DNA of 53,179 bases from Candidatus Moraniibacteriota bacterium (GTDB lineage: Bacteria > Patescibacteriota > Minisyncoccia > Moranbacterales > GCA-2747515). The position numbers and the translations under genes are program-made. The notes below the pieces were generated by a model. The model saw only the letters and a program-made list of their open reading frames with translations. It did no database searches and was not told the DNA's origin. The stretch spans positions 1 through 53,179 of the forward strand of contig JALVQA010000003.1 of the NCBI GenBank assembly GCA_027031495.1, in the 5' to 3' direction. Of the stretch, positions 42,480-50,965 are shown in pieces. Numbering within the stretch: the first letter of the stretch is position 1; every line of letters begins with the position of its first letter.

Positions 42480-43391
42480 CTAAAGTAAAATTAATGTCGT
42501 ATAAGGTGATGATGTTGATTGACATGCAAAAAGAGTGTCGCGCATTTTTTGTGTAAGCGGTCCAATCATACCCTTGTTAATAGCACGGTGATCAATATGT
42601 GTAATCGGTGCAACAAATGTACTTGTGCCGCACGCGAAGACTTCATCTGCTGTGTAAAGTTCTGTCAAAGCAACACGTCGTTCGCAAACAGGTATATTTT
42701 CCTTGCGCGCTTCATCTATTAGTGTTCGTCGTGTAATGCCCTCCAAAATATCAGAAGCCGCATCCGGTGTAATGAGAATGTTATCGCGCACGAGAAAAAT
42801 ATTAGCAGCAGTCAATTCGCTAACAAAGCCACTGTGATTAAGGAAAAGAGCATCGTCTGCGCCAGCGTCAAGAGCGTCTTGTTTCGCAAGACATGAATTA
42901 ACATAGGCGCCGTTGACTTTTGCGCGTGCCGGAATGGCATCATCGCACGTACGTCGCCAGAGACTTGTCTTAAGTATTGCTCCGTCTTGTGGCAAAATAG
43001 GACGCGCTTCATAGAGAAAAATACTCATAGTCGTTTCCACATCTGCTGTGCGTACACCAGCAACAGTTGATGTAGCATGAATAGTAGCGCGTACAAAAAC
43101 GTCGTGGTTTGGTTTATTGTATTGGATAAGTAAAGCAACTGCGTCTTTAAATGCGGTATATGTGTGACGATCCAGTGCAGAGCGCATACCGATCATTGCG
43201 GCAGATCGCATGAGGCGCGTGAAGTGATCTTCCAAGCGAAAGCACAAAAAACCGTTGTCAGTTTTCTTTGCGAAGGCAACGGTATAGACGCTGAGGCCAT
43301 AGAGAATAGCGCTGCTTGCGATAGATATGTGTGCTTCTTTTTCCGGTACAATTTTGTCATTTAAAAAGACAAATGGTGAAACGTGCGACAT
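42480..43391 (-). CDS. Class IV aminotransferase (branched-chain or D-amino-acid type)
   Basis: The protein of about 303 residues begins MSHVSPFVFLNDKIVPEKEA and has ILYGLSVYTVAFA, RAKVNGAYVNSCLAKQDAL with the PLP-binding Lys, FLNHSGFVSELTAANIFLV with the conserved Glu, and EGITRRTLIDEA. These are the motifs of fold-type IV PLP aminotransferases such as IlvE and D-alanine aminotransferase. The motif set cannot separate the two; no branched-chain pathway gene is nearby. ATG 43391 is preferred to a TTG at 43397. It converges on the serS unit. Confidence 0.85.
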   Translation of the reverse strand: MSHVSPFVFLNDKIVPEKEAHISIASSAILYGLSVYTVAFAKKTDNGFLCFRLEDHFTRLMRSAAMIGMRSALDRHTYTAFKDAVALLIQYNKPNHDVFVRATIHATSTVAGVRTADVETTMSIFLYEARPILPQDGAILKTSLWRRTCDDAIPARAKVNGAYVNSCLAKQDALDAGADDALFLNHSGFVSELTAANIFLVRDNILITPDAASDILEGITRRTLIDEARKENIPVCERRVALTELYTADEVFACGTSTFVAPITHIDHRAINKGMIGPLTQKMRDTLFACQSTSSPYTTLILL

Positions 43392-43494
43392 AAACAAGAC
43401 TAGTTAGTATATTATGTCAGTATAGCACGTAAGTTACAGAAAAACAGGACTGATGGTTGTTTTGCAGTATTGCATGATGCTGGTACGTTGCGTG

Positions 43495-43522
43495 TTGACA
43501 GCGTGTGTGTATATGTTATTTT
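43495..43522 (+). promoter_or_regulatory. Promoter of the small unknown gene at 43625
   Basis: TTGACA (43495-43500) is followed after 16 bp by TATTTT (43517-43522). The -35 is perfect and the -10 weak. The leader holds TGCATG/CATGCA (43556-43573). Confidence 0.45.
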
Positions 43523-43624
43523 TATAGTGGTTTTTCTCACTTGCAAGAGTGAAAATGCATGCCGTTACATGCAGATAGTTCTTTATTTTTTGTTGCGGTA
43601 ACGGACGCAGCGAAGGAGGGAAAC

Positions 43625-44101
43625 ATGAGTATGAGTGACGTTGTTAAAATTGTTGATGAGCTTTTTCTTTTCCCGCTTGTCAGCGGTATGGATTTGGAGG
43701 AAAAAAAGGATGACGGCGTTTCAATTTTTTACCTCAGCGATAGTATAATGAAGTTGCCACTGTGGCAACATGGGAACTGGCGGAATGTTGATGAAAGATG
43801 TTTTTTGCCGTGTTCCATGCCGTATCCTAAAATGGTATGGTATAATATTATGGAATGTGATGGCGAAATGTATCATGGCGAGGACCTTGTGGGCATATGG
43901 GAGGAATTTGCGGAGGAGCACAGAACCTCACTAAATGCGTTATATGTATACAAGTTTTGTGGCGGAAACTGGTCTGTTCTTGCAAAAGCGGATCATGTGC
44001 CATTACAGATCGCTACAGTTCACTGCAATAATGGAATCATTCCGCCACAACAAAACAATAACGTTGCTGGAGGGAGGGAAGTGTTTCGCTTTAACATTTA
44101 G
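43625..44101 (+). CDS. Hypothetical protein, monocistronic cassette
   Basis: The product of about 158 residues begins MSMSDVVKIVDELFLFPLVS and contains many Trp and Gly residues (LPLWQHGNWRNVDERCFLPC, YVYKFCGGNWSVLAKADHVP). It is soluble and mixed alpha/beta by eye. No family is recognised. ATG 43625 is fixed by AAGGAGG 7 bp upstream, although the frame is open to 43559. It has its own promoter and a strong terminator. Confidence 0.65.
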   Translation: MSMSDVVKIVDELFLFPLVSGMDLEEKKDDGVSIFYLSDSIMKLPLWQHGNWRNVDERCFLPCSMPYPKMVWYNIMECDGEMYHGEDLVGIWEEFAEEHRTSLNALYVYKFCGGNWSVLAKADHVPLQIATVHCNNGIIPPQQNNNVAGGREVFRFNI

Positions 44102-44123
44102 ATGATTTAGAGAGCTTTTGTCT

Positions 44124-44156
44124 AGCGCGGTGTGTAATGCACATCGCGCTTTTTTA
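44124..44156 (+). terminator. Strong intrinsic terminator
   Basis: AGCGCGGTGTG (44124-44134) and CACATCGCGCT (44140-44150) form an 11-bp stem with one G-T pair and loop TAATG, followed by TTTTTAT. It ends the 43625 gene. Confidence 0.85.
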
Positions 44157-44281
44157 TGTATTGTTGATGCTTTTTTTTGAGTAAAGAAAAAAGTATATAC
44201 TGTAGCACGAAATTGTATTGTCATTTTCTGTGTGATGTGCTATATTTGGTGCAACATGTAAAATATTAAAGTAGACGTACT

Positions 44282-44884
44282 ATGCAAAATGAACGCACAC
44301 TTGTGATTATTAAACCGGACGGTGTTCAGCGCTCGCTGATTGGTGAAATTATTCGTCGCTATGAACGTGTTGGTCTAAAACTTGTCGGTATTAAGATGCT
44401 TATTCCGTCACCGGAAAAAGCGCGTGAGCACTATATGATCGGTGGTGAAGAGTGGATTGAGATGGTCGGTAAGAAGGCAGCGGAAGCATACGAGAAAAAG
44501 GGTCTTAAAAGTCCATACGCAACACCACGCGAGAACGGCGAGGCGATTTTGGAGGCTAACGCAAAATACCTCTCGGCGGGACCGGTTGTTGCGATGGTGT
44601 GGCAGGGTGCGCAGGCAGTGCCGCTTGTGCGCAAAATTACTGGCGGAACAGAACCACTCTCCAGTGATGTGGGAACAATTCGTGGCGATTTTACACTGGA
44701 CAGCTATGGTCTTGCTGACGGTGATCGGCGTTCCATTCGCAACCTTATCCACGCTTCAGGTGATCCGGAAGAGGCGGAAAAGGAGATTGCTATTTGGTTC
44801 AATGATGATGAGCTTGTTTCGTACCGTCACCTCAACGAAGCAATTCTCTACGATATAGATCTTGCCGGCAATATCAAAAAGTAG
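44282..44884 (+). CDS. ndk: Nucleoside diphosphate kinase, long form
   Basis: The 200-residue protein has RTLVIIKPDGVQRSLIGEII, the GTIRGDFTLDSY region and NLIHASGDPEEAEKEIAIWF with the phospho-accepting His. It makes NTPs and dNTPs from NDPs using ATP. Bacterial Ndk is usually about 140-150 residues; the additional 50 lie mainly in an insert after MIGGEEW (residues about 60-95) and a C-terminal tail. An SD is not obvious. Confidence 0.93.
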   Translation: MQNERTLVIIKPDGVQRSLIGEIIRRYERVGLKLVGIKMLIPSPEKAREHYMIGGEEWIEMVGKKAAEAYEKKGLKSPYATPRENGEAILEANAKYLSAGPVVAMVWQGAQAVPLVRKITGGTEPLSSDVGTIRGDFTLDSYGLADGDRRSIRNLIHASGDPEEAEKEIAIWFNDDELVSYRHLNEAILYDIDLAGNIKK

Positions 44885-44888
44885 TGAT

Positions 44889-44917
44889 AAAAACGGCTTG
44901 CAAAAGCCGTTTTTTTG
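44889..44917. terminator. Strong terminator after ndk
   Basis: AAAAACGGCTT (44889-44899) and AAGCCGTTTTT (44904 on) form an 11-bp stem with loop GCAA, then further Ts. It separates ndk from the MurL-MurD gene. Confidence 0.9.
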
Positions 44918-44952
44918 TTGCGCAAGTACGTACAATCATCTAGTATAAATGT

Positions 44953-47487
44953 ATGCAACAAAAACCTCATACATTTGTTTTTAGTACATATTCCTTTGAT
45001 CGTGCGACACGGACGGCGTCTTTTACGTATCAATATCTTTTTGATGAGCGTGGGCCACAAACCTTTACGGAGAAAGTTGTTTTTGATACTGCAGCAGACG
45101 ATGCACACGTACCGGATGCATTGTTAGATCAAGTGTTACGTATGGTACACCTTACGCTTGGTGTTAGTTACTACAAGGCGTACTGCCCATTGCACATTAA
45201 AGTCACATATCCGCTGTCACGCGCGCAAGCACGTTACTGGGAGGAAGTGTATACAAAGGGTCTCGGTGAGTTTTTTTATGAAAATAAAATTGACTTTCGT
45301 GGTCGCGTGCGTTTTCCATATGACAAAGATTATACGCCGCCACGTGCCGTGCCATATAAGCGTGCTGATCGTGCGCTTGTCGGCATCGGTGGTGGCAAGG
45401 ATTCGCTTGTGAGTGCGCTTCTTCTCCGCGAGCAGGGGAAAGAATATGCGCAATATGTATTGGAAACACAAAAATCATATGCTGTCATTGAGAATGTCCT
45501 TTCAAAGAGTGATGCACAGACAATACGTGTACGGCGTTTCCTTGACGAGAAAATTGTTCATTCTGAAGTATTGCCTGGGAGCTATAACGGTCACGTCCCA
45601 ATCTCTGCTGTATACGGTGCGCTCGGTATTCTGACAGCACTTCTGTGCAATTATCGGTGGGTTGTTACATCAAATGAGCATAGTGCCAATGAAGGCAATC
45701 GTGTCTACTGCGGCGAGACGATTAACCACCAATGGAGCAAATCAGCCGCGTTTGAACATATGTTTCAAGAGTATGTGCGTATGTATGTTACACCGGATAT
45801 TGTCTATTTTTCACTTCTGCGACCATTCTACGAAATACGCATTGTGCAGATGTTTATAGAGAAAGGACGAGAGTACTTCAACGTCTTTTCAAGTTGTAAT
45901 CGCAATTTTGCAATTACGCACGTGCACAACCAGCAAGATTTGTGGTGTGGAAAATGTCCGAAGTGCGCGTTTGTCTTTCTCTTGTTTGCAGCATTTTTGT
46001 CGCGCGATGACATTGTTGGTATTTTTGGTAAAAATCTCTTTACAGATCAGTCACTGGAACCGCTTTTTCGCGACCTTCTCGGCCTTGGTGATGCGAAGCC
46101 GTTTGAGTGTGTTGGCACTTTTGATGAGTCGCGTGTGGCGTTTGTAATGGCAACTGAGCGTTTTGCAGATGATTACATTGTTGCGCGCTTGCGTCCTCTT
46201 GTGAAAAGTGATGATGCCACGCGCATGCGTGTTTTTGGTACGGCGCCTGCGCCAACTGTGCCGACACAGTTTATTCTTGCCGGTATACGCACAGCACTTA
46301 TTCTCGGCTATGGCACAGAAGGACGTGCAACCAAAAGTTTTCTTGAAAAGTACTATCCACACATAAAAATTGCCACCGCTGACGAAACTGATGGTCATGA
46401 TTATCTTGAGCGACAAAAAGATGTTGATATTGTTATTAAAACGCCAGGTATACCGCAGCGCCTCGTAACAGCGCATTACACAACGGCGACAAATCTTTTC
46501 TTTGCACGTGTTAAAGGTGTGCACACAACAATTGGTGTAACCGGCACAAAAGGAAAAAGCACAACTGCATCGCTCATTTATGCGATGCTCAAAGCAAGTG
46601 GCATGCATGCGCAGCTACTTGGCAATATTGGTGTGCCGATGCTACATGCTCTTATGGAAGATGTACCAGTTGATACGGTTTTTGTGATTGAATTATCAAG
46701 CTATCAATTAGAGACATTGCGCATCGCGCCGGATATCGCGGTTGTACTCAATCTCTTTCCGGAGCACATGGACCATCACGGTTCTGTTGATGCGTACTAC
46801 AACGCAAAAAAGAATATTGTAAAGTATCAGACTGCTCGTGATCTGTTTCTCTACAACGATGCAGATACGCGCCTTGTGCAGTGGGCGCGTACAGCACCTT
46901 CCGTTGTGCGTGCGTTTGAACACCTTAGCGACGATGAACGAAAAGTTTACACATTGCCGGGTACACACAATTACATAAACGCGTGTGCCGCAAAGACAGC
47001 AGCACGTGCAGTCGGAGCAACGCCGAAAGGTATCAAGGAAGCATTGCGCACGTTCTCACCGCTTCCACATCGCCTCTCGTATGTTGCGACGGTAGATGGT
47101 GTTATATTTTATGACGATGCGATTTCCACAACACCGGAGTCAACAATCGCCGCACTCACTGCCTTGGACAATGTACAGACACTTATTCTTGGCGGTCTTG
47201 ATCGTGGCTATGACTATACGCAACTCTCAGACGCTATTGCGCATACTAGCGTACGCACACTTATACTTTTTCCAGAGACAGGTAAACGTATTGCTATACC
47301 AAAAAGTGTTACACGTGTTCTCTATACGGAAAGCATGGATGAAGCCGTCGCTTTTGCTTTGAAAAACACGGATGCCGGCGGCATTTGTCTTTTGTCGCCC
47401 GGCGCACCAAGCTACAACCTCTACAAAAATTTCAAAGAGCGTGGCACTGCTTTTAGAAACGCTGTGCGCGCACATATGCAATCTTGA
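44953..47487 (+). CDS. Fused UDP-MurNAc-L-Ala-L-Glu epimerase (MurL) and MurD-type ligase
   Basis: The 844-residue protein joins two enzymes. Residues about 1-445 match MurL: GIGGGKDSLVSALLLREQ, SNEHSANEGN, NHQWSKSAAFEHMF, FSSCNRNFAITHV and WCGKCPKCAFVFL. Residues about 450-844 match a Mur ligase of MurD type: GVTGTKGKSTTASLIYAML (ATP loop), VIELSSYQLETL, NLFPEHMDHH, LPGTHNYINACAA and SPLPHRLSYV. In the MurL route, described from Xanthomonas, MurD2 adds L-Glu to UDP-MurNAc-L-Ala and MurL epimerises it to D-Glu, replacing glutamate racemase plus MurD. Fusion of both steps in one chain strongly supports this pathway here. Confidence 0.88.
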   Translation: MQQKPHTFVFSTYSFDRATRTASFTYQYLFDERGPQTFTEKVVFDTAADDAHVPDALLDQVLRMVHLTLGVSYYKAYCPLHIKVTYPLSRAQARYWEEVYTKGLGEFFYENKIDFRGRVRFPYDKDYTPPRAVPYKRADRALVGIGGGKDSLVSALLLREQGKEYAQYVLETQKSYAVIENVLSKSDAQTIRVRRFLDEKIVHSEVLPGSYNGHVPISAVYGALGILTALLCNYRWVVTSNEHSANEGNRVYCGETINHQWSKSAAFEHMFQEYVRMYVTPDIVYFSLLRPFYEIRIVQMFIEKGREYFNVFSSCNRNFAITHVHNQQDLWCGKCPKCAFVFLLFAAFLSRDDIVGIFGKNLFTDQSLEPLFRDLLGLGDAKPFECVGTFDESRVAFVMATERFADDYIVARLRPLVKSDDATRMRVFGTAPAPTVPTQFILAGIRTALILGYGTEGRATKSFLEKYYPHIKIATADETDGHDYLERQKDVDIVIKTPGIPQRLVTAHYTTATNLFFARVKGVHTTIGVTGTKGKSTTASLIYAMLKASGMHAQLLGNIGVPMLHALMEDVPVDTVFVIELSSYQLETLRIAPDIAVVLNLFPEHMDHHGSVDAYYNAKKNIVKYQTARDLFLYNDADTRLVQWARTAPSVVRAFEHLSDDERKVYTLPGTHNYINACAAKTAARAVGATPKGIKEALRTFSPLPHRLSYVATVDGVIFYDDAISTTPESTIAALTALDNVQTLILGGLDRGYDYTQLSDAIAHTSVRTLILFPETGKRIAIPKSVTRVLYTESMDEAVAFALKNTDAGGICLLSPGAPSYNLYKNFKERGTAFRNAVRAHMQS

Positions 47488-47554
47488 CGCCATGATGTAA
47501 AGCTTATACAATCGTATGTGCATAAAGTTTTTTAAAAGAAGTGTACTTACTACA

Positions 47555-47818
47555 ATGCATATCATACAGTCAAGCGTACTGTTTGCCATTCGTTTCTACC
47601 AAAAAACACTCTCTTTTGATCATGGGTTTTTAGGGAAAATTTTCCCATACACGCGTCACTGCCGTTTCTTTCCCAGTTGCTCGCAGTATACCTACGAAGC
47701 CGTAGAGCGCTTCGGTGTGCTGAAGGGGCTGTGGCTTGGCGTCAGACGGATCTCACGGTGTCACCCGTGGGGAGCGTCTGGTGACAATCCCGTCCCAGAA
47801 AAAACCAACAGGGCATAG
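47555..47818 (+). CDS. yidD: Membrane protein insertion efficiency factor YidD
   Basis: The product of about 87 residues contains [45 protein letters not shown] and GDNPVP, the near-invariant pattern of YidD with its conserved cysteines. YidD aids YidC-dependent membrane insertion. ATG 47555 gives the usual length; ATG 47516 is an alternative that adds 13 residues. yidC, rnpA and rpmH, the frequent neighbours, are not here. Confidence 0.92.
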   Translation: MHIIQSSVLFAIRFYQKTLSFDHGFLGKIFPYTRHCRFFPSCSQYTYEAVERFGVLKGLWLGVRRISRCHPWGASGDNPVPEKTNRA

Positions 47819-47834
47819 GCCCTAAGGAGAGGAA

Positions 47835-48290
47835 ATGTGTGAATATTGTGTAGTTTTCAATGAATATAATAAAAAAGTACAAATTGATACTGGCAGAATT
47901 ACTCCAGGATCCTTACCAGAAAATGGAGTAGTTCTTTCCATTCATGTGAGTGATTCATTATCCTGGCAATTTCCACTTTTTCAACATGGAAATACCGTAA
48001 ATGTAATCATTGGTGGTGTCAAATTTATTGTTAGTCTTGGCGCTCGCGGACGGCTCCATGTACGACCCGCGCATTTGCGCAATAGGGTTTACGAGATTGT
48101 CCGACAAGGAGGCGGCATTAGCCTGCGACTGACGAGAGAGTTTACAAGGAGTGGCGGTCCAGTTGTCAGGACTGCGTGTGATTACATAGAGATAGGCGGT
48201 ATGAATGTGAGCATTAGAGGAAAAGGGGCGTATACGTTGGTGCGAAGAGAAGAAGGTCTTTGTCTTGAAAGAGTAAAGGAGGATACGTAG
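47835..48290 (+). CDS. Hypothetical beta-rich protein
   Basis: The 151-residue product starts MCEYCVVFNEYNKKVQIDTG and alternates short strands (GVVLSIHVSDSLSWQFPLF, NVIIGGVKFIVSLGARGRLH, GGMNVSIRGKGAYTLVRREE). It is soluble, with an N-terminal CxxC pair (C2, C5) and no membrane segment. No family is recognised. AAGGAGAGGAA before the ATG is a strong SD. It precedes the Cys-rich gene at once, so the pair is probably a two-gene unit. Confidence 0.65.
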   Translation: MCEYCVVFNEYNKKVQIDTGRITPGSLPENGVVLSIHVSDSLSWQFPLFQHGNTVNVIIGGVKFIVSLGARGRLHVRPAHLRNRVYEIVRQGGGISLRLTREFTRSGGPVVRTACDYIEIGGMNVSIRGKGAYTLVRREEGLCLERVKEDT

Positions 48291-48563
48291 GTGGCACAGC
48301 AGAAGAAGAAAAAGAAAAGTAAAAGCGGATGGATAAAGTGCGCGCGGTGTAATGGTGATTTAATTCACCCGAACCATGCAGCAAAGCTGTGGGTAAATGG
48401 CGCACCATGCCAAACATGTCAGTGGTGTGCGGCGTGTCGGTTCAATCAAACTAGTGCAAATATGCAGAATATGCGTCGTTTTTATATGAAAAAAGCGACG
48501 TATGAACACTGTGTCGGTTGCACTGGAGCGCCAATACAGTGTGTATCTTGCACGAAAGTTTGA
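48291..48563 (+). CDS. Small zinc-ribbon-like protein with CxxC motifs
   Basis: The 90-residue product starts MAQQKKKKKSKSGWIKCARC and has four CxxC-type pairs: CARC, CQTCQWCAAC, CVGC and CVSC. These could bind one or two zinc ions. The N-terminus is strongly basic, suggesting nucleic acid binding. It uses GTG 48291, directly abutting the stop of the previous gene, with AAAGGAGG upstream. No family is recognised. A strong terminator follows. Confidence 0.7.
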   Translation: MAQQKKKKKSKSGWIKCARCNGDLIHPNHAAKLWVNGAPCQTCQWCAACRFNQTSANMQNMRRFYMKKATYEHCVGCTGAPIQCVSCTKV

Positions 48564-48590
48564 TATAAGGAGAAATGATATGCTTGCGCG

Positions 48591-48626
48591 AAGGTCGTTG
48601 TGTTTTGCACAACGGCCTTGTTTTTT
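48591..48626 (+). terminator. Strong terminator whose T-tract reaches the next -35 box
   Basis: AAGGTCGTTGTG (48591-48602) and CACAACGGCCTT (48608-48619) form a 12-bp stem with one G-T pair and loop TTTTG, followed by GTTTTTT. The T-tract runs into TTTACA, the -35 box of the next promoter. Confidence 0.85.
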
Positions 48627-48653
48627 ACAAAAAATGTGTTAGCATGATAATGT
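48624..48653 (+). promoter_or_regulatory. Promoter of the small gene at 48680
   Basis: TTTACA (48624-48629), an 18-bp spacer ending in TGA, and TAATGT (48648-48653) form a sigma-70-type promoter with an extended -10 TGn. Confidence 0.6.
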
Positions 48654-48679
48654 CTTTAACAACACAGAAGGAGAGACTG

Positions 48680-49024
48680 ATGTCAACAGCAATAATTCCG
48701 CAGTACAAAATCATGCCAGATGCAATTCTGGTGCCGGTAGAGTATGAATTACAGCAAGCTAGAGTAAAAAAAATGTCACAACAAATTATTGAAGTTGAGG
48801 CAGAAAAACTATGGATCGCATTACCGGGAATTGGCGATGAATTGTGGCACAAATATGTGCGTGGCGAGAGATTCACGCTAAAAATGAAAAATAATGGGCA
48901 CGGTAACGTGTGGAATATTGTTGTGGAAGTTATTCCTAGAAGAGCAATGATAGTCGCAAAAATTTTTATTGGTAAAAATCGTGATGACGAGATAGTATGT
49001 GGAATAAAAAACAACAAATGTTAA
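48680..49024 (+). CDS. Hypothetical protein, monocistronic cassette
   Basis: The product of about 114 residues starts MSTAIIPQYKIMPDAILVPV and is mixed alpha/beta (QQIIEVEAEKLWIALPGIGD, NVWNIVVEVIPRRAMIVAKI). It ends in a lysine/asparagine/cysteine tail. No family is recognised. The ATG at 48680 has GAAGGAGAG just upstream and lies behind its own promoter, although the frame is open to 48575 through the upstream terminator. Confidence 0.65.
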   Translation: MSTAIIPQYKIMPDAILVPVEYELQQARVKKMSQQIIEVEAEKLWIALPGIGDELWHKYVRGERFTLKMKNNGHGNVWNIVVEVIPRRAMIVAKIFIGKNRDDEIVCGIKNNKC

Positions 49025-49205
49025 CAGGGGACGATTGCAGTGTAGTCATGACGGCTATTGCAAAAAATGATCCACTGCCGTCAGAGAAGGCATACAGATC
49101 AGGAAGTACTCGACATCATTCGCCGGGCTTTGTGCGCCGACAACTATCTTATTTTTAGGGATATAAGAAAAGAGAGGAAATATGGCAGATACACATGTAT
49201 CTGCC
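49025..49205 (+). terminator. Spacer with terminator after the 48680 gene
   Basis: The stem TGACGGC (49049-49055) with GCCGTCA (49077-49083) lies in the spacer. At the end, GGCAGATAC (49184-49192) and GTATCTGCC (49197-49205) form a perfect 9-bp stem with loop ACAT, followed by a long T-tract, a strong terminator. A 36-codon frame at 49048 lacks an SD and is not called. Confidence 0.8.
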
Positions 49206-49216
49206 TTTTCTTTTTT

Positions 49217-49243
49217 TTAGCACTCATGCTTGACGAGTGCTAA
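49217..49243. promoter_or_regulatory. CIRCE operator (HrcA binding site)
   Basis: TTAGCACTC-N9-GAGTGCTAA is a perfect match to the consensus CIRCE inverted repeat bound by HrcA. The N9 spacer atgcttgac supplies most of a -35 box TTGACG (49230-49235). Confidence 0.95.
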
Positions 49244-49259
49244 AGTGCGCTTGTATAAT
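49230..49259 (+). promoter_or_regulatory. hrcA operon promoter within CIRCE
   Basis: TTGACG (49230-49235), an 18-bp spacer and TATAAT (49254-49259) form the promoter. The CIRCE operator covers the -35 region, so HrcA binding would block RNA polymerase directly. Confidence 0.85.
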
Positions 49260-49305
49260 GAGTGTGTGGTATGCTGATGTTATTTCTTATAAGTAGCACA
49301 AAATA

Positions 49306-50043
49306 ATGAACGAGAGGCAAATTAAAGTTTTGGCAGCGGTAGTAAAGGAATACACAAAAACAGGGTTACCAGTTGGATCACGTCATTTGTGTGAAGCTTA
49401 TGGATTTGATGTTTCCAGTGCCACGCTCCGTGCTGATATGGCGCATCTTGAAGATGAGGGTTTGTTGTATCAGCCACATACGTCTGCAGGGCGTATTCCG
49501 ACAGATGAGGGTTTTCGCTACTTTGTGGAGGAAATTATGCCGGAGCGTGAGCTCTCCAAGCGTGAGCAGCAGCAATTACAGAAAGAACTTCTCAAACTCA
49601 GAGCACAAAACACACGACTGATGCGTACGACGGCGAAGTTGCTGTCCACAGTTGGTAATTGTGCTGCTGTTATGGTCAATGCCAAGACGGGCGAGGTAAG
49701 CGAATTTGGGATGCGTAATCTGCTGGAACATGCGGATAGGGACAGTATTGATGATTTGTGCAAAATTGCTGAAGCACTTGACTATATTGATGAGCGATGT
49801 GAGATGTTAATGCAAGAGTTGCCCGATGGTAAAACGCAGATTTTTATTGGTGAAGAAAATCCAATCTCTCGCACTAAAAATTATGCTATGGTTGTAAGTA
49901 AATACGAAAATGATGGTGAAGAAGGTATTGTTGCACTCATTGGGCCAAAGAATATGAAATATGACAAAAACAAGTCACTGATTGATTATGTTAAGAAGTT
50001 TCTCGGCGGTGCGGCAGTGATGGTAATTATGATAATTGTATAA
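49306..50043 (+). CDS. hrcA: Heat-inducible transcription repressor HrcA
   Basis: The 245-residue protein has an N-terminal winged helix (PVGSRHLCEAYGFDVSSATL, RADMAHLEDEGLL) and the HrcA hallmark HTSAGRIPTDEGFRYFVEEI. A coiled coil (ELSKREQQQLQKELLKLRAQ) and a GAF-like C-terminal domain follow. At 245 residues it is shorter than the usual 320-350, mainly in the C-terminal domain. It represses chaperone genes through CIRCE, and it sits directly behind a perfect CIRCE site, so it controls itself. Confidence 0.95.
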   Translation: MNERQIKVLAAVVKEYTKTGLPVGSRHLCEAYGFDVSSATLRADMAHLEDEGLLYQPHTSAGRIPTDEGFRYFVEEIMPERELSKREQQQLQKELLKLRAQNTRLMRTTAKLLSTVGNCAAVMVNAKTGEVSEFGMRNLLEHADRDSIDDLCKIAEALDYIDERCEMLMQELPDGKTQIFIGEENPISRTKNYAMVVSKYENDGEEGIVALIGPKNMKYDKNKSLIDYVKKFLGGAAVMVIMIIV

Positions 50044-50047
50044 AAGT

Positions 50048-50965
50048 ATGACACAAAAGAAAAAGCAGACATTTAACGTTGCTCACAAAAAAGACAAACG
50101 CTACTATGGTACGCTGGAGGTGTGCGCCGGTGGCGTTGTTGTTGACGGGGATGGTAAGATTCTTCTTGTACGCAGCCATAAATGGGATGGTAAGTACAGC
50201 ATTCCCGGTGGTCATGTTGAGTACGGTGAGTCGCTGGAAAAAGCACTTGTGCGTGAGATTAAAGAAGAGATGGGTATTGATGTGAAAGTTGTTGCGTGGT
50301 TGCCGCCAAGCGAATTGATTACGCCACGGCGCCACTTTCTCTTTACGAATGCTGCCTGTCTCTATGAAGGAGCAAAAGATGCTGTAAAGCCGTGTAAAGA
50401 TGAATTTGACGGTGAACCGATATGGTTTGATGTTGACGAAGCTCTCGCGCAACCACAAGAACTTGCTAGTGGCGTAGAGGTGCTGTTGAAGAGTTATAAA
50501 GCGTGGCGCGAATGTACGGAAGCGCTTGCCGGATGGCGACGCTGTTTGGCTGATTTTGACAACTACAAAAAGCGACAAGCGGAGAGTGCTAAGATACAAA
50601 TGCAATATGCCGCGCAGGATATGGTGACGCGACTGCTACCGGTACTGGATAATTTTCACGCTTCCATTGCACATGTACCAACAGAGCATGCTGAGAGTCC
50701 GTGGGTGACGGGTCTTAACTACATCTACAAACAACTTAATGATGTTTTGGCAGAGAGCGGTGTGACTGTGATTGCCGTCTCGCCCGGTGATATTTTTGAT
50801 CCTGCAAAACACGAGGCGATAGAGGGTAATGCAGAAGATAAAGATACAGAAACACAAGACGATGAATATGGTGATACAAAAGAGCAAAAGATTACCAAGG
50901 TTGTTTCGCAGGGGTACATGATGGGCGAGAAGGTTTTGCGTCCGGCACGTGTGGTAGTGAAGTAA
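50048..50965 (+). CDS. Nudix hydrolase-GrpE fusion protein
   Basis: This protein of about 305 residues is one uninterrupted frame. Residues about 20-150 are a Nudix domain with a perfect Nudix box, from G55 and E61 to R69-E70, E73-E74 and G76. Residues about 155-305 are GrpE: RCLADFDNYKKRQAESAK, VTRLLPVLDNFHASI, FDPAKHEAIEG and GYMMGEKVLRPARVVV. GrpE is the nucleotide exchange factor of DnaK. The Nudix domain should hydrolyse a nucleoside diphosphate derivative. It follows hrcA by 4 bp under CIRCE control. The long N-terminal coiled-coil helix of normal GrpE is much reduced. Confidence 0.9.
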   Translation: MTQKKKQTFNVAHKKDKRYYGTLEVCAGGVVVDGDGKILLVRSHKWDGKYSIPGGHVEYGESLEKALVREIKEEMGIDVKVVAWLPPSELITPRRHFLFTNAACLYEGAKDAVKPCKDEFDGEPIWFDVDEALAQPQELASGVEVLLKSYKAWRECTEALAGWRRCLADFDNYKKRQAESAKIQMQYAAQDMVTRLLPVLDNFHASIAHVPTEHAESPWVTGLNYIYKQLNDVLAESGVTVIAVSPGDIFDPAKHEAIEGNAEDKDTETQDDEYGDTKEQKITKVVSQGYMMGEKVLRPARVVVK

